Assembly (NCBI GenBank): GCA_016700335.1
Contig: CP065014.1
Location: 2,331,001-2,395,000, forward strand
DNA length: 64,000 nucleotides
Direction: 5' to 3'
Source of the DNA: Chlorobiota bacterium
GTDB taxonomy: Bacteria; Bacteroidota; Ignavibacteria; OLB7
Position 1 is the stretch's first letter, and every line of letters starts with the position of its first letter. The notes beneath the pieces were generated by a model that worked only from the letters and a program-made list of their open reading frames with translations, was not told the DNA's origin and did not search any database. The position numbers and the translations under genes were made by a program. Of this stretch, positions 1-9,420 are shown in pieces.

Positions 1-633
1 ATTTTTTTTCCAAAGTTTGGTTGCGAATTCTTTATAAACTTTTAATCCTTCATTAAACGATTTATCGAATTTGAATTCCCCACCTTCTGACTTCATACAA
101 TTTAAATAGACTTTACTTCTACCTCGAATGGTATATTTTTGAGTACCTTGATACATAATTATTTTCATATCAGTTGGGCTTACATCACCATGGCACACAG
201 TATTATACATTATCCATATCTCGCCAATTCCATCTTTGTTTAAATCTGTTACTTGGAATGTATTTTTGATAAATTTAGCATCTAAATCTACCGGGCAATC
301 GTTAATAAAATCATAAACTTTCCAGGTTTTGTTAACTGAATCGTTGTTCAAAAGAAAATGATAAGCAAACAACTCTGCATCTTGACCACCATTTTCATGT
401 TTAAATTTTTCGTTATAATAAATTCCACTCTCTGTTAGAATAACAATGTTATCACCTAATTTATCAGTAAACTTAAATGCTTTTTTAAAAACACCTTCAT
501 ACTTTACTTTTTCTGATATTTGAGATGAATCGAGTTTTGTTAATCTAATTCTAACTTGTCCAAATGAAACAGATGAGATAGAGATTAAAAAAATAAGTAG
601 TAGAAATTTTTTGGAGATTTTATTTTTAATCAA
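1..633 (-). CDS. Exported protein, M949_RS01915-like family, C-terminus cut by window edge
   Basis: Reading the minus strand from a TTG at 633 gives an open frame of 211 codons that runs off the left edge without a stop. No ATG lies between the upstream in-frame stop at about 682-684 and a credible signal peptide, so TTG is the likely start. Residues 1-26 look like a signal peptide (basic IKNKISKK, then a Leu/Ile-rich core, then SFGQ). The mature part contains a DLNKDGIGEIW stretch followed by a Cys-His-Gly-Asp-Val-Ser-Pro segment. From memory this resembles the small exported M949_RS01915 family named for surface polysaccharide biosynthesis, whose exact function is unclear. It lies in the same direction as the SPOR gene upstream, about 95 bases away. 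Confidence is high that it is coding and moderate for the family name. Confidence 0.7.
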   Translation of the reverse strand, partial: MIKNKISKKFLLLIFLISISSVSFGQVRIRLTKLDSSQISEKVKYEGVFKKAFKFTDKLGDNIVILTESGIYYNEKFKHENGGQDAELFAYHFLLNNDSVNKTWKVYDFINDCPVDLDAKFIKNTFQVTDLNKDGIGEIWIMYNTVCHGDVSPTDMKIIMYQGTQKYTIRGRSKVYLNCMKSEGGEFKFDKSFNEGLKVYKEFATKLWKKN

Positions 634-727
634 TTTTAAAATTAGAATATTAAATAATTTTTTTGATTTTGATGAGTTAATTTACAATGCTAAATAAGTT
701 TTATATGACTATAAATTAAACAATTGA

Positions 728-1558
728 TTATTCAACATTAACTGGGAAAGGCTTACAATTACAAGCTCCAGTTAAAGCCAAAGCACTCTTCTTAGCCAAA
801 TCAATTGTTTTATATGGTCCTGTAATCAAAGCATACATTTTTTTCCCTTCCACCATTTTAGGCAAAGCTTCTAACCTTAAATCAGGAAATGTTTCCATAA
901 CTTTATCCATTGCTTTTTCTGCTAAATCTTTTGATGGAAATACTCCCAATTGCAAAGCAATACCAGTAATAAAATCCTTTTTTGATTTTACTTCTTTAGT
1001 ATCAGTATTAGGTTTAGTTTCTTTTTTATCAGCAGTTGTTATAGCTTTATCGGTGTTTGGGGTTTGTGATGTTGTTCCTAAGTTAACATCTGGTTTTGCA
1101 TTCTTAATTGGTAATGCTAAATCTCCTTTCCAAGATACAATTGAATTTATTGCAGATTCTGCAGCCTTTAAATTAGCTGATGATGGGAATCGTTCTTTTA
1201 GCAAACCTAACCATGTAAATGCTGATAATGAATCTTTGTTTTCTGTATGCCTACGAACTAATTGATAAAGTGCTCTTTCTGTGAATGTTCCATTTGGCTC
1301 TAATGCTATAATTCTTTCGTACAAAGATATTGCCCTTGCATCTGGTGTCATTTGTGCTCTTGTGTAAAGAACACTTACACTGTAAGGAGCTTTTTTCTTT
1401 AAAGGTTCGATTAACACATATGCGCTATCTTTTTTACCCGATTCATAAAGTTTTAAAATCGTTTTACAATCGTTATCGTAATTTTGTGCACTCAATTTGT
1501 TTAGCGTACTAATTGATAATATTATTGTGAATAAAATTATTAATTTCTCGATTTTCAT
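728..1558 (-). CDS. Exported SPOR-domain protein
   Basis: This 276-residue protein has an N-terminal signal peptide (about residues 1-25, ending LSAQ). A helical, TPR-like region follows (about 28-135, with SVLYTRAQ and AISLYERIIAL segments), then a Lys/Thr/Asp-rich linker (about 150-190). A C-terminal SPOR domain covers about 197-276 (IALQLGVF, MYALITGPY). SPOR domains bind denuded septal peptidoglycan glycan strands, so a periplasmic or envelope role at division sites is expected. There is no transmembrane anchor apart from the signal peptide. It is followed on the same strand by another exported protein and faces the DUF420-bchH pair across a 243-bp divergent intergenic region. The SPOR assignment is based on the pattern of the last 80 residues and is fairly firm; the precise role is not known. 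Confidence 0.75.
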   Translation of the reverse strand: MKIEKLIILFTIILSISTLNKLSAQNYDNDCKTILKLYESGKKDSAYVLIEPLKKKAPYSVSVLYTRAQMTPDARAISLYERIIALEPNGTFTERALYQLVRRHTENKDSLSAFTWLGLLKERFPSSANLKAAESAINSIVSWKGDLALPIKNAKPDVNLGTTSQTPNTDKAITTADKKETKPNTDTKEVKSKKDFITGIALQLGVFPSKDLAEKAMDKVMETFPDLRLEALPKMVEGKKMYALITGPYKTIDLAKKSALALTGACNCKPFPVNVE

Positions 1559-1680
1559 TTTAAATTCTAATTAAATTTTTGTTGTTAATTTTTTTTTAAA
1601 CTCATTTTCTAGGACTTCATACATCTATAACTGTTTAATACGCATAACTTTTTTATTGTTACTATATTAAATGATTTTAT

Positions 1681-1697
1681 AAATGATAATATCATTT
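1681..1697. promoter_or_regulatory. 17-bp palindrome, possible operator between divergent genes
   Basis: AAATGATA-A-TATCATTT is a perfect 8-1-8 inverted repeat lying in the 243-bp region between the divergent SPOR gene and the DUF420-bchH pair, about 105 bp before the DUF420 start. Its form recalls 7-1-7 boxes of Fur-family metalloregulators (TGATAAT-N-ATTATCA), but the match is partial and the region is AT-rich. The operator role is inference. Confidence 0.3.
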
Positions 1698-1801
1698 AAA
1701 ATGTATCCACAAAAATTATGTTTGTTAAATTCATTTAAGTTGTATAAAATTTTCAACAAATATACATCTCTAATTTTCTAAAAAAACAACTTAACTATTA
1801 A

Positions 1802-2344
1802 ATGTTACCTTCATCAATTAGTATAAATGATAAAAAGGCAAAATTTATAATTTATTCTTTATCTGTAATCGTCTTTTTAACTGTTGCTCTTTTAGGAAGA
1901 ACAAAAATTAATTCTCCTTTTTCATTTGATATACATTTACTTTCAACTATTAATGCAATTATAAATTCTTCAGTTTCTTTATTACTTGTTTGTGCTTTAA
2001 TTTCTGTAAAGAAAAAAAATTATATTCTCCATAAAAAGTTGATGCTTTCATGTGTAATCCTATCTTCACTTTTTTTAATCTTTTATATTATGTATCATTT
2101 ATTTGCAATTGAAACAAAATATGGTGGTGAAGGTACTATGAAATACATTTATTACTTCATATTATCAACCCATATAATTTTAGCTGCTATTATATTACCT
2201 TTTATTTTATTTACTACTTATAGAGGATTAACAGGTGAATATGACAAACACTCAAAACTTGCAAGGAAAACATTCCCTATATGGTTGTATGTAACTATTT
2301 CTGGAGTTGTTGTTTACTTATTTATTAGTCCATATTATTCATAG
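1802..2344 (+). CDS. DUF420 membrane protein (CtaM/YozB-like)
   Basis: A 180-residue integral membrane protein with about five predicted transmembrane segments (roughly 15-33, 47-68, 80-103, 117-141, 158-177). Histidines conserved in the DUF420/COG2322 family are visible near or in the helices (H45, H77, H99, H124, H150), as is the family's ending motif PIWLYVTISGVVVY. Members such as CtaM are needed for maturation of haem-copper terminal oxidases in Firmicutes, and DUF420 genes in other phyla often sit near cytochrome oxidase genes. Here no oxidase gene is visible; the next gene, only 47 bp away in the same direction, is the magnesium-chelatase-like bchH, so the shared theme may be tetrapyrrole or haem metallation. 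The family call is strong; the role in oxidase assembly is transferred from homologues. Confidence 0.8.
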   Translation: MLPSSISINDKKAKFIIYSLSVIVFLTVALLGRTKINSPFSFDIHLLSTINAIINSSVSLLLVCALISVKKKNYILHKKLMLSCVILSSLFLIFYIMYHLFAIETKYGGEGTMKYIYYFILSTHIILAAIILPFILFTTYRGLTGEYDKHSKLARKTFPIWLYVTISGVVVYLFISPYYS

Positions 2345-2391
2345 TTTAATATTATTTACAATTAACTATTATTTTTTTTATTTAAATTGAT

Positions 2392-5300
2392 TTGGAAAGT
2401 TATAAAATTCAGATAACATGGATTGCATCTGAAGCCTCAAGAAACTCATTATTATGTAGCGTGAATTCAGAGTTAGATTTGAATTTTAATTTAAATACTA
2501 ACATACTTTTCTTCGCTTCAAATAGATTACCATATTCAAATTTTGAACTTCAAGAATCATTTTCAAAATCTAATATTATAATAATATCTCATATAATTTT
2601 AGATGAAGAAGTAAAGGTTGTACTCGAGAACTTGAAATATTTAAAAAAGAATTGTACAATTGTAGTTGTCTCTTCTTCTTCTGAGTTAATGAGGTTAACT
2701 AGACTTGGCACTTTTGAGATGAGTGCTTATGTTAAAGACAAAAATGAAGAATTTGATTCACCTAAAGTTGAACCGAAGATTAAAACAATCTTAAAAGCCT
2801 TAACTGGGAATCTCGATATTGCGCCATACCTAAAGGATATTATGGTTTTAGCCCCAAAACTTTTGAAATTATTACCAATAAAAAAAGCTACTGATATTAG
2901 AAGATACATTGAATGCTATTTGTATATGATTGAGCAATCAAAAGAAAATATTTGCTCTATGATTTTAATGTTAACAGATATTTATTCTGATAATTACAAA
3001 GGTTTATTTAAAAATAAATATTCCAAACCAATTCTATATCCACAAGATGGTATATATCACCCAGCCTCAGAAATTATTTTTACAAATCAATCAGATTATC
3101 TAAATTTTACAAAAACTAAATTTGATAAATATGTTGGTTTAATCCTTTTAAGAGGTAGCGTTATATCTTCAGATACTATTGTTATTGACTCACTTATTGA
3201 TGGCTTTGAAAGTCGTGGAATAGGTGTTATACCAGCATTTTCGAGCTCATTTGATTACAGAATTGCAATAGAAAAATATATTTTATTTGATGACAATATT
3301 AAAGTCGATGCCTTAATATCTTTAACAGGATTTCCTTTAGTTGGTGGTCATGTTCAAAGTGATATAGAAAGTTCTTCAAAGTCATTATCAAGTTATAATC
3401 TTCCATATTATTCACCTTTAAGTCTTTTATTTCAAACTATAAATGAATGGCAAAATTCAGATTATGGATTGTCTCCAGTTCAAACTGCTTTACATGTTTC
3501 TTTACCAGAACTTGATGGAGCTATTGAGCCAATTGTTTTAGGTGGAATTTCAGACTTTAAATCTAGTGCAACAATTTCTAAAAGATTAGATCTTTTTGTT
3601 GAAAGAGTAATAAAAAGAATTGACCTAAAGTATAAAATAAATTTTGATAAAAAAATTGCTATAACAATTTTTTCTTTTCCACCAAACAAAGGAACAGTTG
3701 GTACGGCAGCTTATCTGGATGTTTTTGATAGTTTGATTAATACACTTTTAAAATTAAAAGAAGAAGGTTATGATGTTGATCTTCCTTTAAGTAAAGATCA
3801 AATTATTAATGATATAATTTCAGGTTCAGATAAATTAGCCTCAGTTGAAACTGCTGAACTTAATGTTGCAGATTCGATGTCAGTAAATCAATATGTTGAA
3901 TTTGCTGGTAAGCAGATAATTGATAGGGTTTCAGCTCTTTGGGGAAATCCTCCTGGCAACTTAAATACTAATGGAATAAGAATAAATATTTTTGGGAAAT
4001 ATTATGGGAAAATATTTGTAGGAGTTCAACCCTCATTTGGGTATGAAGGTGACCCAATGAGGTTATTGTTTGCAAAAGGTGCATCACCTCATCATGGATT
4101 TTTAGCATATTATTTATGGATAGAAAATGTTTATAAAGCTGATGCCCATATACATTTTGGAACACACGGTGCATTAGAATTTATGCCTGGAAAACAAGTT
4201 GGTTTAAGTGAAAATTGCTTTCCTGATATAATGATTAACACACTCCCAAATTTTTATTTATACGCCCTAAATAATCCAAGTGAAGCAACTATTGCCAAAA
4301 GAAGATCTTTAGCAAGTATTGTAAGCTATAATACTCCACCGTTAGAGTTTGCAGGACTTTACAGAGAATTAAATTCATTGAAAGAAATAATTTCAAACTA
4401 TAGAGAATTTGAATTTGATGTTAAGAAATCAAAACAAATTTTTGAGTTGATTATAATAAAATCTGAAGATCTAAATCTAACTAGTGATATTGGATTTATA
4501 GATATTGATGCAGATAGTACTGAAATTGATCTTTATGTATCTAAACTATATTCCACTCTTGCTGAAATAGAAACTAGACTCATACCAGCAGGCTTACATA
4601 CAATTGGTAAATCAAAAACTATTAATGAAGTAATAGATTTGTTAATGGCAATTTCAGAATATGATAGGCCTGAAATTAATATTGATTCATTAGTAATTCA
4701 AATTTCGAATTTATTTGATATAGATTATTTGTTTTTACAAAACAACCTGCAAGCAAGCAATTATAAGGCAGTGAATAAAATTGCATTTGTAAAAAATATT
4801 TGTAGAGAAGTTTTAAATGAACTTTTATTAAGTGATTCAAATACTGCTTTATTGAAATTAAAATCTTTTACAAATAAAAAATTTTCCCATAAAACATTTT
4901 TAAATATTTTCAAATACCTAAAAAAAGTTTCAGTTAATGCCACAACCGATAATGAGTTAAGCTCATTAATTTCGGTAATGAACTCAGGTTATACTCCACC
5001 TGCAAAAGGTGGTGATCCTGTTAGAAGCCCTGATGTACTTCCTTCTGGAAGAAATATTCATGCTCTAGATCCAGCAGGAGTTCCATCAGCAATTGCTGTA
5101 AGAAATGCTAGAAAAGTGGTTGAGATAATGTTAAATAAAAATATCGAACTTACAGGTAAATACCCTGAAAGTATTGGTATGATTTTATGGGGATTAGATA
5201 ATATAAAAACTCATGGTGAGGCTATTGCTCAAGCTTTTATTCTTATAGGTGTAGAACCAAAACCTAATTCATTTGGTAGAATTTCAAGATTAAAAGTTAT

Positions 5301-6228
5301 CCCTTTAAATGAATTAAACAGACCAAGAATTGATGTAACTATTGAAGCTAGTGGAATTTTCAGAGATATATTTGGAATTCAAATTCATTTATTAGATGAA
5401 GCAATTAAGCTAGTTGCTAATTTGGATGAACCTTTAGATGAAAATTTTGTTCGTAAAAGATCTTTAGAAATATCCGATGAATTAAGTTTAGATTTTGATA
5501 CTGCCTCAAGCAGAATTTTCTCTAATGCTCCTGGAGCTTACGGTACAAATGTTGAATATGCTGTTGGTCTTTCTGCATGGAAGACACAAGAAAATTTAGC
5601 AGATGTATTTGTAAAACGAAAATCTTTTCTTTATGGTAAAAATATTAATGGTGAGTTAAATGATAATCTTTTAAAGTCGCTTGCTAAAGGAATTGATACA
5701 ACATTTCAAAATCTAGATTCAAGTGAAGTTGGAATTACAGATGTTGATCATTATTTTGAATATCTTGGTGGACTTACAAACTTGGTTGCAACTCAACGTG
5801 AAGGGAAAAAACCAATCTCTTTGGTAGCCGATACAACAACTTCAAACCCTAAAGTTCGAACACTTGAGAATACTATTAGGCTTGAAGCTAGAACAAAAAT
5901 TCTAAACCCAAAATGGTATTCATCTATGATTAAACATGGATATCAAGGAGTTGAGGAAATTAGAAAAAGATTTGATTATACATACGGATTTAGCGCGACT
6001 GCACAAGCAGTTGAAAGCTGGGTTTATGATGAAGTTTTCAATATTTATTTTAGAGATATTGAAATGAGTAATAATATGCAAAATTTAAATATTCACTCTT
6101 ACAATTTATTTTCAAATAGATTGTTAGAAAGTTATAATAGAGGTTATTGGAAGGCTACACAAATGCAATTAGATAAATTGCAAAAATTAAATGAAGAAAT
6201 AGAAGATAAACTTGAGGGGATTTTATAA
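2392..6228 (+). CDS. bchH: Magnesium chelatase large subunit, BchH type
   Basis: This 1278-residue protein has the full length of BchH/CobN chelatase subunits. In phototrophs BchH binds protoporphyrin IX and, with the BchI-BchD AAA motor, inserts Mg2+ as the first committed step of (bacterio)chlorophyll synthesis. BchH rather than CobN is indicated by the segment at about residues 588-606 (HFGTHGALEFMPGKQVG; CobN typically has an LEWLPGK form), by NNPSEATIAKRRS just after, and by LWGLDNIKTHGE and RPRIDVTIEASGIFRD in the C-terminal half. The N-terminal 150 residues match the position of the BchH N-terminal domain (DUF3479). The start is a TTG: the preceding in-frame stop is only two codons upstream and the next Met is near residue 98. 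No bchI, bchD, bchM or other chlorophyll genes are in the window, so the substrate metal is unproven and a cobalt-chelating paralogue remains possible. Confidence 0.88.
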   Translation: MESYKIQITWIASEASRNSLLCSVNSELDLNFNLNTNILFFASNRLPYSNFELQESFSKSNIIIISHIILDEEVKVVLENLKYLKKNCTIVVVSSSSELMRLTRLGTFEMSAYVKDKNEEFDSPKVEPKIKTILKALTGNLDIAPYLKDIMVLAPKLLKLLPIKKATDIRRYIECYLYMIEQSKENICSMILMLTDIYSDNYKGLFKNKYSKPILYPQDGIYHPASEIIFTNQSDYLNFTKTKFDKYVGLILLRGSVISSDTIVIDSLIDGFESRGIGVIPAFSSSFDYRIAIEKYILFDDNIKVDALISLTGFPLVGGHVQSDIESSSKSLSSYNLPYYSPLSLLFQTINEWQNSDYGLSPVQTALHVSLPELDGAIEPIVLGGISDFKSSATISKRLDLFVERVIKRIDLKYKINFDKKIAITIFSFPPNKGTVGTAAYLDVFDSLINTLLKLKEEGYDVDLPLSKDQIINDIISGSDKLASVETAELNVADSMSVNQYVEFAGKQIIDRVSALWGNPPGNLNTNGIRINIFGKYYGKIFVGVQPSFGYEGDPMRLLFAKGASPHHGFLAYYLWIENVYKADAHIHFGTHGALEFMPGKQVGLSENCFPDIMINTLPNFYLYALNNPSEATIAKRRSLASIVSYNTPPLEFAGLYRELNSLKEIISNYREFEFDVKKSKQIFELIIIKSEDLNLTSDIGFIDIDADSTEIDLYVSKLYSTLAEIETRLIPAGLHTIGKSKTINEVIDLLMAISEYDRPEINIDSLVIQISNLFDIDYLFLQNNLQASNYKAVNKIAFVKNICREVLNELLLSDSNTALLKLKSFTNKKFSHKTFLNIFKYLKKVSVNATTDNELSSLISVMNSGYTPPAKGGDPVRSPDVLPSGRNIHALDPAGVPSAIAVRNARKVVEIMLNKNIELTGKYPESIGMILWGLDNIKTHGEAIAQAFILIGVEPKPNSFGRISRLKVIPLNELNRPRIDVTIEASGIFRDIFGIQIHLLDEAIKLVANLDEPLDENFVRKRSLEISDELSLDFDTASSRIFSNAPGAYGTNVEYAVGLSAWKTQENLADVFVKRKSFLYGKNINGELNDNLLKSLAKGIDTTFQNLDSSEVGITDVDHYFEYLGGLTNLVATQREGKKPISLVADTTTSNPKVRTLENTIRLEARTKILNPKWYSSMIKHGYQGVEEIRKRFDYTYGFSATAQAVESWVYDEVFNIYFRDIEMSNNMQNLNIHSYNLFSNRLLESYNRGYWKATQMQLDKLQKLNEEIEDKLEGIL

Positions 6229-6262
6229 AATATGTTTTTTTTTATTAAATAATAAACCAAAC

Positions 6263-6308
6263 TTTCATTCTAATAATTTATATAGTTTCAACTCTAATTT
6301 GAATGAAA
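6263..6308. terminator. Weak hairpin between converging genes
   Basis: An 8-bp inverted repeat (TTTCATTC ... GAATGAAA) lies between the end of bchH and the end of the converging glycosyltransferase gene. The loop of about 30 bases is long and AT-rich and there is no clean T-run, so a terminator function is only possible. Confidence 0.2.
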
Positions 6309-6315
6309 TATTTTA

Positions 6316-7056
6316 TTAATCAATAGAATATTTTTCTCTAATAAAAGTTGATAACTCACCCCAATCTACAATTGGAGCTAACCCATTTAAATCAATATGG
6401 CTACATAATGACGGGATTGGGCTAACTAAAATTCGTTTTGGAAATTTATAAAAATATTTTTTTTGACCAAGTAAATACCTCCATAAAATTCTGTCCTCTG
6501 GTATATCAAGAATTGAAATTGAATAGAATTTTTTTTTATCTTTTTTAAATGTTGAAACTCTTGCTCCAAATGTCATACATGTTGATTCGCATGTTCTCCA
6601 ATGTAAATTTATTGTAATAAAGATTTTACACTTTCCTCCTAATGAATCATCTTTACGTATATATCTATCAGAATGATCAAATAAAGTTATATAATCAACA
6701 TTTGGTAATTCCTTAAAAGCTAACAACATGTTTTTAAAAGCTTCAGGTTTGTAGAGATAATCATCTTCTGCAAAATAAACTAAATCAGAATCTGATAAAT
6801 TTAGAGCTAAATTAAGGGCTTCTCTAAAAGATGGGCTATTTCCTAAACTGGGTAAAGAGATAATATCACCGTACTTTTTCATAACTTCAATTTTATCATC
6901 CTGTATTGGTCCATCATTCATAAAAATTAATTTAACTTCTTCATCAATCATCAAAACAGAATCTATAAAACTATATAAGCAAACTAATTTACTATAAAAA
7001 TCAGGTCTATTTTTTAAATTTTCTCCACCATAAGATCTGTAAATAATATGAAGCAT
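6316..7056 (-). CDS. GT-A-like glycosyltransferase
   Basis: A 246-residue soluble protein with the layout of a GT-A glycosyltransferase. It has an N-terminal beta strand (LHIIYRSYGG), a strand ending in FMNDGP, and an acidic metal-binding-type motif AEDDY at about residue 96-100 after a SDLVYF strand, as in family 2-type enzymes where DxD binds the nucleotide sugar via a divalent cation. No transmembrane segment is visible. It ends the minus-strand run of 6.3-11.5 kb and starts only 10 bp beyond the stop of the upstream M20 gene, so the two are probably cotranscribed. The sugar donor and acceptor cannot be told from sequence. The fold call is good; the family number is not certain. Confidence 0.7.
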   Translation of the reverse strand: MLHIIYRSYGGENLKNRPDFYSKLVCLYSFIDSVLMIDEEVKLIFMNDGPIQDDKIEVMKKYGDIISLPSLGNSPSFREALNLALNLSDSDLVYFAEDDYLYKPEAFKNMLLAFKELPNVDYITLFDHSDRYIRKDDSLGGKCKIFITINLHWRTCESTCMTFGARVSTFKKDKKKFYSISILDIPEDRILWRYLLGQKKYFYKFPKRILVSPIPSLCSHIDLNGLAPIVDWGELSTFIREKYSID

Positions 7057-7066
7057 ATAACTAAAT

Positions 7067-8257
7067 TTAAGATTGAAGAAATTTGTAAGCTGAATAAGCC
7101 ATCATGGCACTTCCTTTTGTAAGAATACTTTCATTGATATCAAATTTTGAATTATGCAAACCTGCAATACAGCCTTCTTCCTGTGTTCCAGCACCTATCC
7201 ACCAAAAGCTTCCAGGAATTGCTTGCAAATAAAAAGCAAAATCTTCAGCCCCCATCATCGGTTCAGCATCAAAAACATTTTCATTCCCAAATATTTCCAG
7301 TGCTACTGATTTTACAAATTTAGTAGATTCAATGTTATTGTTTAATGCTGGGTACCCTAACCTAATTTCTAAATCATAACTTGCTCCATTCCCATCACAA
7401 ACCCCCTTAATAATATCTTCAATTCTCTTATGAGTGTTGGTTCGCCAAACCTCATCCATTGCCCTTAAAGTTCCACATAATTTAACTTCATCTGGAATTA
7501 TATTTGTTGCACTTCCTCCTTCAATCTTTCCAATAGTTAATACACCTGGTTTGAATGGATTGATAGTTCTTGATATAATTTTTTGTAATGCTACAACAAC
7601 TTCGCAAGCAGTTATAATGGGGTCTATTGATGTATGTGGCATTGCTGCATGGCCACTTTTACCTTTAATTGTTATGTAAATCTCATCGGCACTTGCTAAC
7701 ATCATTCCTGGATAAAATCCTAATTTACCAGCTGGAACAAAGGGTGCAACATGCTGACCAAAAATTGCATCAACTCCATTTAATGCTCCTTCTTTCATCA
7801 TTACTCCTGCCCCACCAGGTAGTAATTCTTCACTTGGTTGAAAAATAAATTTTACAGTTCCACTTAATTCTTCTCTGAATTCTGAAAGTATAATAGCTGC
7901 TCCAATCAACATTGTTGTATGTGAATCATGACCGCAGGCATGCATTTTTCCAGGGTTCTTAGATTGAAATGGAAGCCCTGTAAGTTCTTGAATTGGTAAA
8001 GCATCCATATCACCTCTTAATGCTACACATTTGGAATTTTCGTTTGATAAACCCCCTTTTAAAGTTCCAATTACACCAGTTTTTGCAATACCTGAAATAA
8101 ATTCTATATCAACTTCAGATAATGATTTTGCAGCAAGTTTTGATGTTTCATATTCTTCGAATGCTAACTCAGGGTTTGCATGAAGAGTTCTCCTAATTTC
8201 AATTAACTTTCCTTCAATTTTATTTGCTGCATCAATGAATTTAATTGGATCTAACAT
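7067..8257 (-). CDS. M20-family amidohydrolase (hippurate/N-acyl-amino-acid type)
   Basis: A 396-residue cytoplasmic enzyme of the M20D group, which hydrolyses N-acyl amino acids, hippurate, N-acetyl-diaminopimelate or IAA conjugates. Visible features are ALRGDMDALPI (about 79-89), the metal-ligand segment HACGHDSH at 106-113, the FIFQPSEE motif with the catalytic and ligand Glu pair, a dimerisation insert beginning near KGKSGHAAMPH, and GAEDFAFYLQ near the C-terminus carrying a further ligand region. The Cys in HACGHD is typical of the mono/di-manganese amidohydrolases. The length is normal for the family. It lies 10 bp upstream of the glycosyltransferase and 120 bp downstream of the DUF3108 gene. 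The specific substrate cannot be assigned. Confidence 0.88.
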   Translation of the reverse strand: MLDPIKFIDAANKIEGKLIEIRRTLHANPELAFEEYETSKLAAKSLSEVDIEFISGIAKTGVIGTLKGGLSNENSKCVALRGDMDALPIQELTGLPFQSKNPGKMHACGHDSHTTMLIGAAIILSEFREELSGTVKFIFQPSEELLPGGAGVMMKEGALNGVDAIFGQHVAPFVPAGKLGFYPGMMLASADEIYITIKGKSGHAAMPHTSIDPIITACEVVVALQKIISRTINPFKPGVLTIGKIEGGSATNIIPDEVKLCGTLRAMDEVWRTNTHKRIEDIIKGVCDGNGASYDLEIRLGYPALNNNIESTKFVKSVALEIFGNENVFDAEPMMGAEDFAFYLQAIPGSFWWIGAGTQEEGCIAGLHNSKFDINESILTKGSAMMAYSAYKFLQS

Positions 8258-8377
8258 TATATTTTCGTTAATTATTATGAAGTATTTATAAAAAAAAACT
8301 ATTGAAAAATTCTAAAATCAATTTTTATAAATCAAGAATCTAATTAAAATAAAATTAGAAATAAATGTAAATAAAAA

Positions 8378-9214
8378 TTATCTTTTAGAACTAATTTTAC
8401 CTCGAACTCCACTATATGAAGTTAAAGAGCCATCAATAGAACCTATAATAACTTTAGTACTTACTTTAACAGGCATTTTAGCTTCATCTGCAGTCAAATA
8501 AATTAGTATTTTTCCATCAGCTTTAAAGAGCCCACCTTCAACAACCATAGGTTCAATTACATAGCATTCAAATTTCCCAGCTGGTACATCAACAATTTCT
8601 GTTCCTAGCATTCTCACTTTCAAATCATAATGTTGCTTCCCAAAAAAGTTATACAACATAAAGCTCTGACCTTTTTTCATTTTTTTTAAATCAATAATTC
8701 TAGTGTAGAAAAATGCACTTAATACATCTTGCACATATTGAGGTACAGAAAATGAACCTTCAGTAGTTTTTGCAATTTTGTTTTTGTGATCTAAAATAGC
8801 ACTAAAATCCCTTGAATAAGATCCTTCTCGAACAGTTTGTTCAAACCTCCATGGGAATATGCCAGAAGTATCAATATATGTTTGATATAAGTCTCGAACT
8901 TTAAATAACTTGTCCATTGTAGGATTAGTTCTTGTTTCAAATTTGACATTATAGCAAGGTCTTTTAGCAACAACAGTTGTTTGAGGAGCAATAGAAATAA
9001 TAGTTTTACCAGCAGTTATAAATTTATAACCTAAATCAAATACTAACTTTTCACCTAAACCAAATGATGTATTCGTTGTAACCCGCATAGGAACTTCATC
9101 TGGCTGTGGATTTGCATCTATTTCATTTATTCGACCTAATAGTAAGAATGTTAGGAACAAACCAACTGTAAGTGGTATGAAATAGTTCACAATATATCTT
9201 TGATATTTTTTCAT
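8378..9214 (-). CDS. DUF3108 exported or membrane-anchored protein
   Basis: A 278-residue protein with an N-terminal hydrophobic segment at about 10-27 (signal peptide or anchor). The mature region begins FGLGEKLVFDLGYKF, with the strand pattern typical of DUF3108, where such proteins look like single-barrel periplasmic beta proteins. It also shows the DRDLYQTYID-like region near 105 and the YVIEPMVVEGGLFKADGKILIYLTADE stretch near 215-240 that characterise the family. Functions of DUF3108 proteins are not established; in Bacteroidota they are commonly found as single genes. It is flanked by M20 and mazG on the same strand with 120- and 206-bp gaps, so it may be transcribed alone. The domain call is good; no function is assigned. 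Confidence 0.75.
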   Translation of the reverse strand: MKKYQRYIVNYFIPLTVGLFLTFLLLGRINEIDANPQPDEVPMRVTTNTSFGLGEKLVFDLGYKFITAGKTIISIAPQTTVVAKRPCYNVKFETRTNPTMDKLFKVRDLYQTYIDTSGIFPWRFEQTVREGSYSRDFSAILDHKNKIAKTTEGSFSVPQYVQDVLSAFFYTRIIDLKKMKKGQSFMLYNFFGKQHYDLKVRMLGTEIVDVPAGKFECYVIEPMVVEGGLFKADGKILIYLTADEAKMPVKVSTKVIIGSIDGSLTSYSGVRGKISSKR

Positions 9215-9420
9215 AATTTTATTTTTTGAAATAAGAATTTTTATCTCAAATTAATGACACTAAAAAATAGTTTTGAGTTTATTCACTAATTTAAATTTGG
9301 TTTATAAAATTAATTATTCTATATTTTTAATTTAAGCGATTAGAAAAAAAGTAATATTAATACTAATTTTTTTAATTCAAAAATTATCAAGTTATAAATT
9401 AACTTTTATGAAATTGAAAG

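Noticed and set aside
2392..6228. Cobaltochelatase CobN
   Set aside because: The ALEFMPGKQVG and NNPSEATIAKRRS segments are the BchH form, and CobN normally has an LEWLPGK-type motif.
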